Shown in pieces: positions 49,186 to 57,599 of a DNA stretch of 64,000 nucleotides (the stretch's first letter is position 1; the number at the start of each line of letters is the position of its first letter). The translations under genes were made by a program, and so were the position numbers. This stretch comes from Campylobacter pinnipediorum subsp. pinnipediorum (GTDB lineage Bacteria; Campylobacterota; Campylobacteria; Campylobacterales; Campylobacteraceae). Location: positions 558,001 to 622,000 of the forward strand of contig NZ_CP012546.1 of NCBI RefSeq assembly GCF_002021925.1, given 5' to 3'. The notes under the pieces are model-generated. The model had not been told where the DNA came from, made no database searches, and saw nothing but the letters and a program-made list of their open reading frames with translations.

Positions 49186-49395
49186 TTATCCTCTTAAAAG
49201 ACGAAGACCTGTTTTAACAGAATAAATAATGCCAGAAGCAACAATTACAACACCCGCAACGCCGTAAAATGTAGCCATATCAATATTACCACTAACAGCA
49301 CCATCGGAACCTAAAGAAACAGCCGCGGCGGCAGAATTAGCAGCAACAGCTGCAACAGAACCAAGAACAAACAACTTTGATTTAAAATTTTTCAT
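49186..49395 (-). CDS. major coat protein (pVIII-like)
   Basis: The 69-residue precursor has a basic start (MKNFKSKLF), an Ala-rich signal sequence ending near AAAA at about 25, and a mature part of about 45 residues with an acidic/Gly start, one hydrophobic helix (FYGVAGVVIVASGIIY) and a basic C-terminus (KTGLRLLRG) that would face the DNA. This is the standard class of filamentous-phage major coat proteins. It has the ribosome site GAAAGGGG and is flanked by the ssDNA-binding-like and small-protein genes. Confidence 0.9.
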   Translation of the reverse strand: MKNFKSKLFVLGSVAAVAANSAAAAVSLGSDGAVSGNIDMATFYGVAGVVIVASGIIYSVKTGLRLLRG

Positions 49396-49494
49396 TTTAA
49401 ACCCCTTTCATAGATAAATTTTATTTTAGGTAGCTACTTGATAAAACATTTGATTTAAACACTTTATTAAGTAGCTACAAACTAAAATTTTAAA

Positions 49495-49890
49495 TTACTT
49501 AGCTTTTTTATCTTCTTTAAATTCTGTTTTAGCGATTGCAATATTATCGCTTAAAAATGTATCATAAGGTGTTATAATTTTTATCACTTTGCTATCATTA
49601 GGTAAACTACCAGCAAAATGCAAAACTTCGCCTTTTTTAATTCTATCTTTTATTGATTTAGCAACTTTTCCTGCTGTTTCATTGTCAGGGCATTCAATCT
49701 TAAAAGTTGCAATCTGTAAACTATCATCTATATTATCAGTCTTTGAATTTTCAACTTCATAAACATTCTGTGAAATTAATCTAACACTAGGAGAGTAGTC
49801 ATTACCTTCAAATGAACCACTTGCAGAGCTACGAACAAGAGCAAACTTAACAGAGTAAGAAACCGTAAATTCTTCTTTTAAAATTTCCAT
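49495..49890 (-). CDS. probable ssDNA-binding protein (pV-like)
   Basis: The 131-residue acidic/basic protein has no signal or membrane segment. Beta-rich alternation (TVSYSVKFALVRSSASGSF) and a Lys-rich C-terminus suit a small OB-fold DNA-binding protein. It is the first gene of the leftward structural operon, where M13-like phages encode pV, which coats the single strand and represses translation. I cannot confirm the family by motif, so the name rests mainly on context. Confidence 0.6.
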   Translation of the reverse strand: MEILKEEFTVSYSVKFALVRSSASGSFEGNDYSPSVRLISQNVYEVENSKTDNIDDSLQIATFKIECPDNETAGKVAKSIKDRIKKGEVLHFAGSLPNDSKVIKIITPYDTFLSDNIAIAKTEFKEDKKAK

Positions 49891-49918
49891 TGTAAAACCT
49901 TTTTAAATAAATTTTTTG

Positions 49919-49972
49919 TGTAGAACTTTTAAAAAATCTCTCCCTAAAGGTTCTACAGCAAAAGAGAGAGAT
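49919..49972 (-). promoter_or_regulatory. possible pseudoknot in the leader of the structural operon
   Basis: Two perfect complementary pairs interlock: TGTAGAAC (49919-49926) with GTTCTACA (49950-49957), and ATCTCTC (49936-49942) with GAGAGAT (49966-49972). The order a-b-a'-b' is that of an H-type pseudoknot. It lies 29-82 bases upstream of the ssDNA-binding-like gene start on its mRNA side. A translational or transcriptional control role is inferred. Confidence 0.5.
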
Positions 49973-49983
49973 AAACAGTTTAT
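49971..49983. promoter_or_regulatory. 13-base palindrome, candidate operator
   Basis: ATAAACAGTTTAT is a perfect dyad (ATAAAC, A, GTTTAT) in the divergent control region between the structural operon and the HTH gene. It overlaps a minus-strand TATAAA-like -10. Confidence 0.45.
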
Positions 49984-50007
49984 AGACTTGTTTGGGTCTT
50001 TTTTAAA

Positions 50008-50078
50008 TTCTTAAGTTAAAAAAGATATAATTAAGAACTAAATTATTTAAATATTTATTGCAGTTACTTAAATAATTT
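50008..50078 (+). promoter_or_regulatory. divergent control region with paired dyads and a -10 box
   Basis: TTCTTAA (50008-50014) mirrors TTAAGAA (50031-50037), and AAATTATTTAA (50040-50050) mirrors TTAAATAATTT (50068-50078) exactly. TATAAT at 50026-50031 is a -10 candidate for the rightward HTH-nuclease pair. The arrangement suits binding by the HTH protein encoded just downstream. The DNA is very AT-rich, so chance dyads must be discounted. Confidence 0.5.
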
Positions 50079-50112
50079 AAGTATTTTAGTAAAAAAATTA
50101 AAAAAAGTCAAT

Positions 50113-50358
50113 ATGAATAATAAAGAATTTTGCGAAAAACTTAATATATCAGAACCAACACTTTATAACTGGAAAAAGGATAAACCCTTTTTATATAAAA
50201 TTGTAATGGAATATAAAGATAAAAATGAAGATAAGAAAGAGAATTTAAGTAAAAATGAAATTTTACTTAAATATTTTAATAATTTAAGTGAATTAGAAAA
50301 AGATTATTATATTTCAGAAATAACAGCAAGAGCATTAAAAAAGGAAATAGACAAATGA
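50113..50358 (+). CDS. phage HTH regulator (candidate repressor)
   Basis: The 81-residue protein opens with a helix-turn-helix (NNKEFCEKLNISEPTLYNWK at 2-21), followed by a Lys/Glu-rich helical tail. It is transcribed away from the structural operon and overlaps the nuclease gene by four bases. Divergent position and size suggest the phage repressor that sets lysogeny. It lacks a LexA-type cleavage domain, so any induction would use another route. Confidence 0.78.
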   Translation: MNNKEFCEKLNISEPTLYNWKKDKPFLYKIVMEYKDKNEDKKENLSKNEILLKYFNNLSELEKDYYISEITARALKKEIDK

Positions 50359-50969
50359 AATCATTAATCACAAAATTAAAAAGCTTTTTTGACACAAAAG
50401 AAAAATCAAACAAAGATATAATAATAGAACAAGTAAAGAAAATCAGAGAAGAAAAACAATTAAACGAAATTCAAGAAAAAAACGAAGTTGAAGAAATTCA
50501 AGAAATAAAGCAAGAAAATCAAGTAAAAACAAATCAAGAAAAAAGAGTGTTTGGATTAGCTAAATCAAGAAAAGATAATAAAGAAAGTAATTATCAAAAG
50601 GGTAGAAAATACGAATTATATATTAAAAATTTCTTTGAGAACAAAGAATATAAAGTATATCCAAAAGGATATATTGAAAAAAGAAAAGATGGCGGTATAG
50701 ATTTAATAGCTTATAAAAATAATGAGATGGCATTAATACAATGCAAAAACTGGACTAATCCACCAAAGCAAAAAGAATTAAAAGTATTTGTAATAAATTG
50801 CGATTTATATATAAATCAAAATAAAGATAAAATAAAAGATAAAACAATTAGAAAGCTTTTTATAACTTCAAATAGCAAACAAGATTATGGTGTAAAATGC
50901 TTTTTAGAAGAATATAACAAGCAAAATGATATAAAAATAGAATATATAATTATAAACACGGAAGATTAA
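50355..50969 (+). CDS. Mrr-like PD-(D/E)XK nuclease, phage cargo
   Basis: The 204-residue protein has a long charged coiled-coil start (about 20-75, repeated QEK/EIQE) and a C-terminal nuclease domain. GRKYELYIKNFFE includes E87, GGIDLIAY includes D116 and ALIQCKNW includes Q129 and K131, giving the E...D...QxK pattern of the Mrr_cat-type domain. It is not a known core gene of filamentous phages. Translational coupling to the regulator suggests expression in the lysogen, perhaps as defence against other phages or plasmids; this is inference. Confidence 0.82.
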   Translation: MKSLITKLKSFFDTKEKSNKDIIIEQVKKIREEKQLNEIQEKNEVEEIQEIKQENQVKTNQEKRVFGLAKSRKDNKESNYQKGRKYELYIKNFFENKEYKVYPKGYIEKRKDGGIDLIAYKNNEMALIQCKNWTNPPKQKELKVFVINCDLYINQNKDKIKDKTIRKLFITSNSKQDYGVKCFLEEYNKQNDIKIEYIIINTED

Positions 50970-50980
50970 AAAAATTAGTA

Positions 50981-51262
50981 TTAATATTTTTTAAAAATTT
51001 TAGAATGGGAGCCAATACGAGCTAATTCTACAATATTATTATTTATTCTGTAAATTACAACACAATCAGACTTTAAATGACAATCAAAAAAACCTTTATA
51101 ATCGCCTTTTAAAGAATGATTTTTATAAAGAACAGGAAGCGAAATTTTATCTACAAGCTTTAAATGTTCTAAAAAATCAATAAGTAAATCATCATCAAAA
51201 CCTTGTTTTTTAAGATTTTTATAGTCTGATTTAAATTTATTTGAAAATTTAATCTCAATCAT
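50981..51262 (-). CDS. YafQ/RelE-family toxin
   Basis: The 93-residue protein matches the YafQ branch of RelE-type mRNA interferases: MIEIKFSNKFKSDYKNLKKQ start, NHSLKGDYKGFFDCHL near 44-60, DCVVIYRI and ELARIGSHSKIF with His at about 86. YafQ toxins cleave mRNA on the ribosome. The gene overlaps the upstream antitoxin gene by eight bases, the normal antitoxin-first order. It reads leftward toward the nuclease gene. Confidence 0.88.
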   Translation of the reverse strand: MIEIKFSNKFKSDYKNLKKQGFDDDLLIDFLEHLKLVDKISLPVLYKNHSLKGDYKGFFDCHLKSDCVVIYRINNNIVELARIGSHSKIFKKY

Positions 51263-51458
51263 TTAAAGCTTTCATAATGCAATCAACATTTTGAAAAGAT
51301 TTTGATAAATTTTTACCATCTTCAATATCTTTTATAACTTTCAATGTTTCATTATTAGGCTCATATTCTTCATAAAGCTCAACATCTCTATTTAAAGGCA
51401 AAAGAGATTTGATAACATTTAAAAAATCTTGATTAACATTAGTTAATGTAATAGTCAT
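51255..51458 (-). CDS. antitoxin partner of the YafQ-type toxin
   Basis: The 67-residue protein starts MTITLTNVNQDFLNVIKSLL and ends ALND, with an acidic, flexible middle, as expected for a small type II antitoxin. Family assignment rests on its overlap with the toxin gene. It would bind the toxin and repress the pair. The pair sits about 80 bases from the right attachment repeat. Confidence 0.78.
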   Translation of the reverse strand: MTITLTNVNQDFLNVIKSLLPLNRDVELYEEYEPNNETLKVIKDIEDGKNLSKSFQNVDCIMKALND

Positions 51459-51536
51459 TTTTTAATCCTTTAAATTTTTAATACAGAAATATTATACAAT
51501 AAATTATATAATTATCAATATATAATAAAAATTTTA

Positions 51537-51733
51537 CTCATAACCCGAAGGTCGGCAGTTCAAATCTGTCCTCCGCAACCAAATACCCATTTTATCGTAT
51601 CAAACTAGCACTTTTTTAAATGCTTAATTATTTCTTAAAATTAATCAATTAAAATTCATACTTTTTTACTATTTTTTACATAACTGAATTAATTAAATTT
51701 TCTATTGTTTCACTTGATTTTTTATTTTATTTA
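51537..51733 (+). repeat. right attachment repeat (attR)
   Basis: It repeats the 3' half of tRNA-fMet from the anticodon loop (CTCATAACCCGAAGG) with CCA, then the spacer and the integrase tail. It is not a functional tRNA because the 5' half is absent. It differs from the left copy by a T-run length change, a C-to-T change in the integrase stop and several changes at the far end. Confidence 0.92.
51676..51726 (-). pseudogene. integrase 3' remnant inside attR
   Basis: On the minus strand this codes KSSETIENLINSVM then TAA, identical to the last 14 residues of the intact integrase, whose stop is TGA. An in-frame stop appears just upstream, so nothing larger remains. Confidence 0.8.
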
Positions 51734-51773
51734 TATGCATTTTATGCTTAATCACAAAGATATTTTTACATAC

Positions 51774-51796
51774 ACAAACACTAAAAAAGTGTTTGT
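51774..51796 (-). terminator. hairpin after truD, candidate terminator
   Basis: ACAAACACT and AGTGTTTGT form a perfect nine-base stem around AAAAA, 15 bases beyond the truD stop. The following minus-strand bases are only modestly T-rich, so termination strength is uncertain. Confidence 0.5.
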
Positions 51797-51810
51797 ATAA
51801 TCAATTTTAA

Positions 51811-52932
51811 TCATTCCATAATGTCTTTATGCAAAATCTCTTCTAAAACGACAGTAGCATAAGAGCCTTTTTGTAGCCCAAAACTTATGCTATATTGTGC
51901 CGTTTCTTCATTGTGTTTATAGCTTAGGTTTTCAATATAGCTCCAAGAAAATCTTCTGCCGCCATTCATTTTTGACTCAAATTCAAAGGCTTGTTTATAA
52001 ATTTCATTTTCTATTTCATTTGCTAAGCCAACTGATTTATAAGCCTTAGAACCAATCAAAAGACCACAACTTGTCAAATCTCTTTTTAAAAATCTTTGCA
52101 GTTCACTATCCAAATCTTCACACAAAAAGCATTTTCCAAAAGGATAGTGCCCAAGAACTTCGCCCGGTAATAATTTAAAAAATTGTTTTTGAGATTTTAG
52201 CTTCTTTACAATATCTTTATCAAATTTATAAATATCACATATCTCTTTTTCGCTAAAATCATTCACAAACCTTGAAATTTCAATCCTTTTGCTAACATAT
52301 TTATTAAATAGTTCGCTCTGATATGCAGAAACTAAAAAATCTTTCATTTTTGGGTTTTTAATTTTTTTACCATTAACTGTTCCATGTTGTAAAAGTTCAA
52401 GACCACTTTGAGCATTATCTTGAAATTTGCCAAAACGCTGATATCCAAAATAATTCGCAAACCCATTTTTATCTATACTATTTAAAATTTCATTTAGTTT
52501 CAAAGCATCACTTGGCATTACTTTTTTAAGTCTTATAAAAAAACTATTACCTTTTAAATGCCCTATTTTTAACTTATTTTTATGATAATTTACGCTTAAA
52601 ATTTTCATTTTATCGTGTGAAAAATTATTTAAATTACCCTCAAATTTTCTTGGCAATGTAATAAATTGAGTTGTCATTCCTTGCTTATCTTTTAGTCCAG
52701 CATACCCAAAATCACGCATCTTAGCACCAGTTACTTCGCTTAAAATTTGCAAAGCTTGCTTGGTATCTAGATCCTTTTTTTGAATTTGAATAAGCAGATG
52801 TTCCCCATCTCCACTTGGTTCATAAAGCGGTATCTCTCTTACTACAAAATCATCAGAGTTTTTTGAAAAATGCACATTTATAGGTGAGTGTGTCAAATAA
52901 TAAAGTGGCTTAAAAGTGGTGTTTTCTTGCAT
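51811..52932 (-). CDS. truD: tRNA pseudouridine synthase TruD
   Basis: TruD makes pseudouridine 13 in tRNA. The protein has [18 protein letters not shown] near 72-90 with the catalytic Asp, then [10 protein letters not shown] and [19 protein letters not shown] take the ATG at 52932 (373 residues), which has AAAGGAAG upstream and overlaps the thiL end by 23 bases; a longer frame starts 33 bases earlier but lacks a ribosome site. It is the first host gene right of the prophage. Confidence 0.94.
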   Translation of the reverse strand: MQENTTFKPLYYLTHSPINVHFSKNSDDFVVREIPLYEPSGDGEHLLIQIQKKDLDTKQALQILSEVTGAKMRDFGYAGLKDKQGMTTQFITLPRKFEGNLNNFSHDKMKILSVNYHKNKLKIGHLKGNSFFIRLKKVMPSDALKLNEILNSIDKNGFANYFGYQRFGKFQDNAQSGLELLQHGTVNGKKIKNPKMKDFLVSAYQSELFNKYVSKRIEISRFVNDFSEKEICDIYKFDKDIVKKLKSQKQFFKLLPGEVLGHYPFGKCFLCEDLDSELQRFLKRDLTSCGLLIGSKAYKSVGLANEIENEIYKQAFEFESKMNGGRRFSWSYIENLSYKHNEETAQYSISFGLQKGSYATVVLEEILHKDIME

Positions 52933-53731
52933 TTGATTTATATCTTCCTTTCGTTGCTTTTGCAAATATCGTTATTTTAGTTCTTGTTTGTTTTGAAATT
53001 TGTTTAATCTTTTTAAGATTTTTAGCAGAAAAACTAAATAAAATTTCATATTCTTCTCCGCTTTTCATCTGTAAGGTGTTTAATCTTTTTATAAACTTGA
53101 CACCCTTTCTTGAAGCTAGGCACAATTTTTCTAAATCAAGCCCTAGCCCATCGCTTATATCCATTGATGAGTTTATAAACTTTGATGCTTTGTAAAAAAA
53201 CTTATCTTTTAAAATTGGCTTTGCAAATCTACTTTTTTTACCCACACTTCCTTTATTTAAAAGCGACCTTAGACCTTTAAGACTACCACCCAAACTACCC
53301 GTAAATGCCAAAAAATCATTAGTTTTTAGGTTCTTTCTATAAATCGGCCTATTTTTTAGCTCTCCAATAAGAGTTAGGCTAATAAAAATTTTATCACTGG
53401 CTATTGTATCTCCACCAATAATCTTAACACCGTATTTTTTACAAGCTATATTTATGCCATTACTTATTGATTTTATATCATCTGAACTTGTATTTTTTGG
53501 TACTCCAAGCCCTAAAAGAGCATATTTTGGCAGAGCATTCATGACAATTATATCTGAAATATTTACCATCATTGACTTGTAGCCAATTTGCTCTAAACTA
53601 AGCCAATGCTTTAAAAAATGAGTGCCTTCCACAAATAGATCTTTTGCATAAACAAAATTGCCAACAACAGCTCCATCATCACCTATAAATTCATTGTTAA
53701 AACAACTTATTGCAAAAGCTTCTTTGTTCAT
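52910..53731 (-). CDS. thiL: thiamine-monophosphate kinase
   Basis: ThiL phosphorylates thiamine monophosphate to the active cofactor. The 273-residue product has GDDGAVV near 18, an ammonium-synthase-like [20 protein letters not shown] segment near 52, [15 protein letters not shown] near 100 and the [16 protein letters not shown] segment near 187. It starts two bases after the TSUP permease gene and overlaps truD. Confidence 0.95.
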   Translation of the reverse strand: MNKEAFAISCFNNEFIGDDGAVVGNFVYAKDLFVEGTHFLKHWLSLEQIGYKSMMVNISDIIVMNALPKYALLGLGVPKNTSSDDIKSISNGINIACKKYGVKIIGGDTIASDKIFISLTLIGELKNRPIYRKNLKTNDFLAFTGSLGGSLKGLRSLLNKGSVGKKSRFAKPILKDKFFYKASKFINSSMDISDGLGLDLEKLCLASRKGVKFIKRLNTLQMKSGEEYEILFSFSAKNLKKIKQISKQTRTKITIFAKATKGRYKSNARKHHF

Positions 53732-53732
53732 A

Positions 53733-54491
53733 TTATTTAAAAAAATCCCATAAAAGTTTTAAAATAGTAAAAGCAACCACACTTAGAAAGACAAATCGTA
53801 TAAACTTAATCTCTTTTTTGATAACTAAATTTGAACCAAAATAAGCACCTATGATAGCAGCCACACCCATTAATACACCAACAAACCATAAAATATTACC
53901 GCTTAAAATAAATATAAAAAGGCTTACTATATTACTAGTAAAGTTAAAAATTTTAGTATTAGCTACAGCTTTTTTGATATTTAATCCAAGCAAGGCAACC
54001 ATTGAAAATGTCCAAAAAGAGCCAGTCCCTGGACCAAAAAACCCATCATAAAAACCAAGCAATAAACCAAAACAAATATAAAAAATATTAGGATTAATTT
54101 TTGATTTTCTATCTTGTTCTGTTATATTTGGTGAAAAAATAGTATAAATAAAAATAGATATAAGCAAAAATGGAACTATGATTTTTAGTATATCTGCGTT
54201 TAAAAATAGTATCGTCTTTGCACCTATACATGCTCCAACAAATGTAAAAAATATGCATATAAAAACTTCTTTAAAATTTATCATACCTTTTAGTGTAAAG
54301 TTTAAACTCGCCGTAAAAGAGCCAAAACTTCCTTGTAGTTTATTTGTGGCTAATGCAGTATGCGGGTCTATGCCAAAAGCCATCAAAAGAGGGACTATTA
54401 TAAGTCCTCCTCCGCCGGCGATAGCATCTATAAAACCGCCAACAAAGGCACCAACAAAAAAAATACAATAAACTAAAAAATCAAATTCCAT
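53733..54491 (-). CDS. TSUP-family (TauE/SafE) membrane permease
   Basis: The protein has about eight hydrophobic helices and the family's N-terminal motif GGFIDAIAGGGGLIIVPLLM followed by ALATNKLQGSFGS. A repeated motif later reads GFYDGFFGPGTGSFW. TSUP proteins move sulfite, sulfoacetate or similar anions; the substrate here is unknown. The ATG at 54491 has GGGAG upstream and is preferred over a start 15 bases earlier. Confidence 0.92.
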   Translation of the reverse strand: MEFDFLVYCIFFVGAFVGGFIDAIAGGGGLIIVPLLMAFGIDPHTALATNKLQGSFGSFTASLNFTLKGMINFKEVFICIFFTFVGACIGAKTILFLNADILKIIVPFLLISIFIYTIFSPNITEQDRKSKINPNIFYICFGLLLGFYDGFFGPGTGSFWTFSMVALLGLNIKKAVANTKIFNFTSNIVSLFIFILSGNILWFVGVLMGVAAIIGAYFGSNLVIKKEIKFIRFVFLSVVAFTILKLLWDFFK

Positions 54492-54689
54492 AAAAACAAC
54501 TCCCAAACAAGTTTTTACGATAAATATTAAGTAAATATGATACCAAAATTATTGTAAAAATTAGTTTTTAAAATGCATTTTATATCAAAATAACAAAAAA
54601 CATCCAACCACTATGGAATTGATTTTGAATAAAATTTACCAAATTTAATAAAAAAATTGTAATTTTGTAAAAATTTAAATTTATTTTTA

Positions 54690-54718
54690 TTGACAAAAAA
54701 AGATTTTTTTCATATAAT
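54690..54718 (+). promoter_or_regulatory. consensus sigma-70 promoter for tRNA-Asn
   Basis: TTGACA (54690-54695) and TATAAT (54713-54718) are separated by exactly 17 bases, as at the tRNA-Gln/fMet promoter. The tRNA begins 21 bases after the -10. Confidence 0.9.
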
Positions 54719-54739
54719 CACAGTTCATTTTTACTATAT

Positions 54740-54814
<75 letters not shown>

Positions 54815-55099
54815 CTTATGTTTAAAAACCACTTTCAAATCCATATTTTGCCGATGTTTTCAAAGGATTAATGTTTCGGTAAATTTTGTTTTAAAATTTT
54901 TATACTTTATATATAAATTATAAAAAATATTTTTAAGGGCGTAGATTTTATATAAAAATATATATTTGTTAATGTTTTATTGTGAATTAAATATATAAAT
55001 TTTTTAAGTAATTTTATATATTTTTTATTGTTTTTCTTATTTTTTTGTTTTTTAAAATTTATTTATTTTAATTGTCTATTGTATTTAAATTTGATAAAT
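54815..55099. other. AT-rich non-coding stretch after tRNA-Asn
   Basis: Very AT-rich with long T and A runs and no frame or structure I can support as a gene. It separates tRNA-Asn from a decayed nuclease fragment. Confidence 0.5.
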
Positions 55100-55446
55100 G
55101 TTGCCTAGCTTTTTGAAAGATACATAAGAAAGCTACTAATCTTGCATTGTCAAGATGATTTAGAGATTCAAGGTTTAAAAAATTTTATCAAGAAAAATCA
55201 TACCAGATATATAGATGATAAATCATAAAAAACAAAAAAATATTAGTCTTTGATGCCAAATATAAAAATATGAATTAGTTGCTGGTGGGTTTATATATTC
55301 ACTTAGTAAAGGTTTGGATCAAGATAATACTTATAGTTATAATTGGCTTGGAGATAGCAAGACTAAAATTATAATATAGAAATATTGGACAATGAAATCA
55401 AAGAAGATGAATTTATCGCTAGGATAAAAGAGTTTTTAAACACTTA
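55100..55446 (+). pseudogene. decayed McrC-like nuclease C-terminal remnant
   Basis: Pieces in changing plus-strand frames read ILVFDAKYKN near 55238-55268 (a D-A-K-Y-K nuclease strand), AGGFIYSLSKGLDQ near 55281-55323 and LDNEIKEDEFIARIKEFLNT at the end (55387-55446). This resembles the end of McrC-type restriction nucleases (matched from memory). Several stops interrupt it. Its place directly after tRNA-Asn suggests the remains of an old island. Confidence 0.5.
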
Positions 55447-55532
55447 ATAAAATGCATAATTTATATTTTAACTATTTTTAGATAAAATCATACTAATTAA
55501 TATAATCAAATTTAAAAAATTAAAGTTAGAAA

Positions 55533-57599
55533 ATGAGTGAAATACTAAATCAATTAAACGACACACAAAAAGAGGCTGCAACTCATATAGATGGTCCTAT
55601 GCTTATACTAGCTGGTGCCGGAAGTGGTAAGACAAAAACAATAACTTCAAGACTTGCTTATTTGGTTGGAGAGGTTGGTATAGATCCGGCAAATACACTT
55701 ACTTTGACTTTTACAAACAAAGCAGCAAATGAGATGAGGGTAAGGGCCTTGAGGCTACTGGATAAGAATGAATTTCAAATACCTTTACTTTGTACTTTTC
55801 ATAAATTTGGACTTTTGTTTTTGAAGTTTTATATAGATAGGCTAGGTAGAAAAAATAATTTTATCATAATTGATACTGATGATAAAAAAAAGATTTTAAA
55901 AGGGTTTGAAAGTTCTTTGCCGACATCTGTTTTGTCGAATGAAATTTCAAATTATAAAAATTCACTTTTTAGTGTTGAAGATGTTTTAAGTAATGCAACT
56001 TTACTAAGCGGCGAAAAAAATCAAGATGGCTTTTATCAAAAAGTAGCTCAAATTTATAAACAATATGAAGAGTATTTGAGTGCTAATAATCTTGTTGATT
56101 TTGATGATCTGTTAGTTCTTACATATAAGATTTTAGATAGTGATGATGAGTTAGCAAAAAACATATCCAATAGATATAAATATATAATGGTAGATGAGTA
56201 TCAAGATACAAATGAGCTTCAATATAAACTTTTAAGAAAGCTATGCACATCTCATTCAAATATATGTGTTGTTGGCGATGATGATCAGAGTATATATGGT
56301 TGGCGTGGTGCAAAAATAGACAATATTTTAAATTTTAAAAATCAATTTAATAATACAAAAATTATAAAACTAGAGCATAACTATCGCTCTACTTCACAAA
56401 TTTTAAAAGTAGCCAATGAGCTTATAAATCACAATAGAAATCGTCTTGGAAAAATACTTATTAGCACAAAAGAAGATGGCGAAAATGTAAATCTTTTTGA
56501 AAGTATAGATGAGGTCGCTGAGGCTACAAAGATAGCTAAAAGCATAAAAGAACTTATACAAAGCGGAGTAAATGCACCTGATATAGCTATACTTTATAGA
56601 GTAAATGCACTTTCTAGGTCATTAGAAGAGGGTTTAAATAAAGAAAATATACCTTATAAGATGGTTGGTGGTGTTAAGTTTTATGAAAGAGCTGAGATAA
56701 AAGATATCATAAGCTATATAAGACTTGTCACAAATCAAAATGATGATTTTTCCTTAAGAAGAATAATAAATCGCCCAAAAAGAGGTCTTGGTAAGGTTAG
56801 TCTTGAAAAGATAGAAAATTTTGCTTTTGAAAATAAAATTTCTTTATTTAAAGCGGTTGAATTGCTTAGTGAAAAAGATGATGTTTTTAATAAAAAAACA
56901 GCAACTTCTTTGTGTGATTTTATACAAAATTTAAAAGATATTGGTGATTCTGATGGGATTTTTAAGCTTATTGATGATTTGGAAGCTAAGTTTGGAATAA
57001 GAAAATATTATGAGAGCTTACCAGATGGTAGTGATAGGGCTGCGAATATTGATGAATTTTATGCGATGATAAAAGATCAGATAAAACAAGATCCAAGTTT
57101 TGATTTGGACGAGTTTTTAAATGAGCTTACTTTAACCAGCGAACAAGATGGTGTTAGTGATAAGATGATATCTATAATGAGTGTTCACGCTAGCAAGGGT
57201 TTGGAGTTCGAGCATTTGTTTGTTATAGGTATGGAGGAGGGATTTTTCCCTTTGATAGGCGATGGAAGTGATTTGGAGGAAGAGAGAAGACTTGCTTATG
57301 TTGCTATAACAAGGGCTAAAAAATCACTTAGTTTAAGCTATGCAAACTCAAGATTTTATAAAGGTCAGCGTGCTAGACTTAATAAAAGTAGATTTTTGTC
57401 AGAGGCCGGTTTAATACAAGGTTCTTTAGTTATAGAACGAAGTAATGAGTATAAAAAAGGTGATCTTGTAAAACATAAAATTTTTGGAATAGGGCGTGTT
57501 ACCGGGCTTTCAAGGGTTAAAAAAGAGTTTAAACTAACTATAAATTTTGGTGGAAATGTGAAAGAAATAATGTCTAGTTTTGTGGAAAAAGCTGTATGA
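55533..57599 (+). CDS. UvrD/Rep-family 3'-5' DNA helicase
   Basis: The 688-residue superfamily 1 helicase has motif I LAGAGSGKTKTITSRLAYL at 28-46, motif Ia TFTNKAANEMR, motif II VDEYQDTN near 217, motif III DDDQSIYGWRGAK near 250, motif IV HNYRSTSQIL, motif V SVHASKGLEFEHLF near 550 and motif VI YVAITRAKKSL near 590. Such enzymes unwind DNA in repair and help replication forks. It overlaps truB by four bases. Confidence 0.94.
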   Translation: MSEILNQLNDTQKEAATHIDGPMLILAGAGSGKTKTITSRLAYLVGEVGIDPANTLTLTFTNKAANEMRVRALRLLDKNEFQIPLLCTFHKFGLLFLKFYIDRLGRKNNFIIIDTDDKKKILKGFESSLPTSVLSNEISNYKNSLFSVEDVLSNATLLSGEKNQDGFYQKVAQIYKQYEEYLSANNLVDFDDLLVLTYKILDSDDELAKNISNRYKYIMVDEYQDTNELQYKLLRKLCTSHSNICVVGDDDQSIYGWRGAKIDNILNFKNQFNNTKIIKLEHNYRSTSQILKVANELINHNRNRLGKILISTKEDGENVNLFESIDEVAEATKIAKSIKELIQSGVNAPDIAILYRVNALSRSLEEGLNKENIPYKMVGGVKFYERAEIKDIISYIRLVTNQNDDFSLRRIINRPKRGLGKVSLEKIENFAFENKISLFKAVELLSEKDDVFNKKTATSLCDFIQNLKDIGDSDGIFKLIDDLEAKFGIRKYYESLPDGSDRAANIDEFYAMIKDQIKQDPSFDLDEFLNELTLTSEQDGVSDKMISIMSVHASKGLEFEHLFVIGMEEGFFPLIGDGSDLEEERRLAYVAITRAKKSLSLSYANSRFYKGQRARLNKSRFLSEAGLIQGSLVIERSNEYKKGDLVKHKIFGIGRVTGLSRVKKEFKLTINFGGNVKEIMSSFVEKAV

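Noticed and set aside
54178-54471. 97-codon plus-strand frame opposite the TSUP permease
   Set aside because: It is the antisense shadow of a conserved membrane protein gene.
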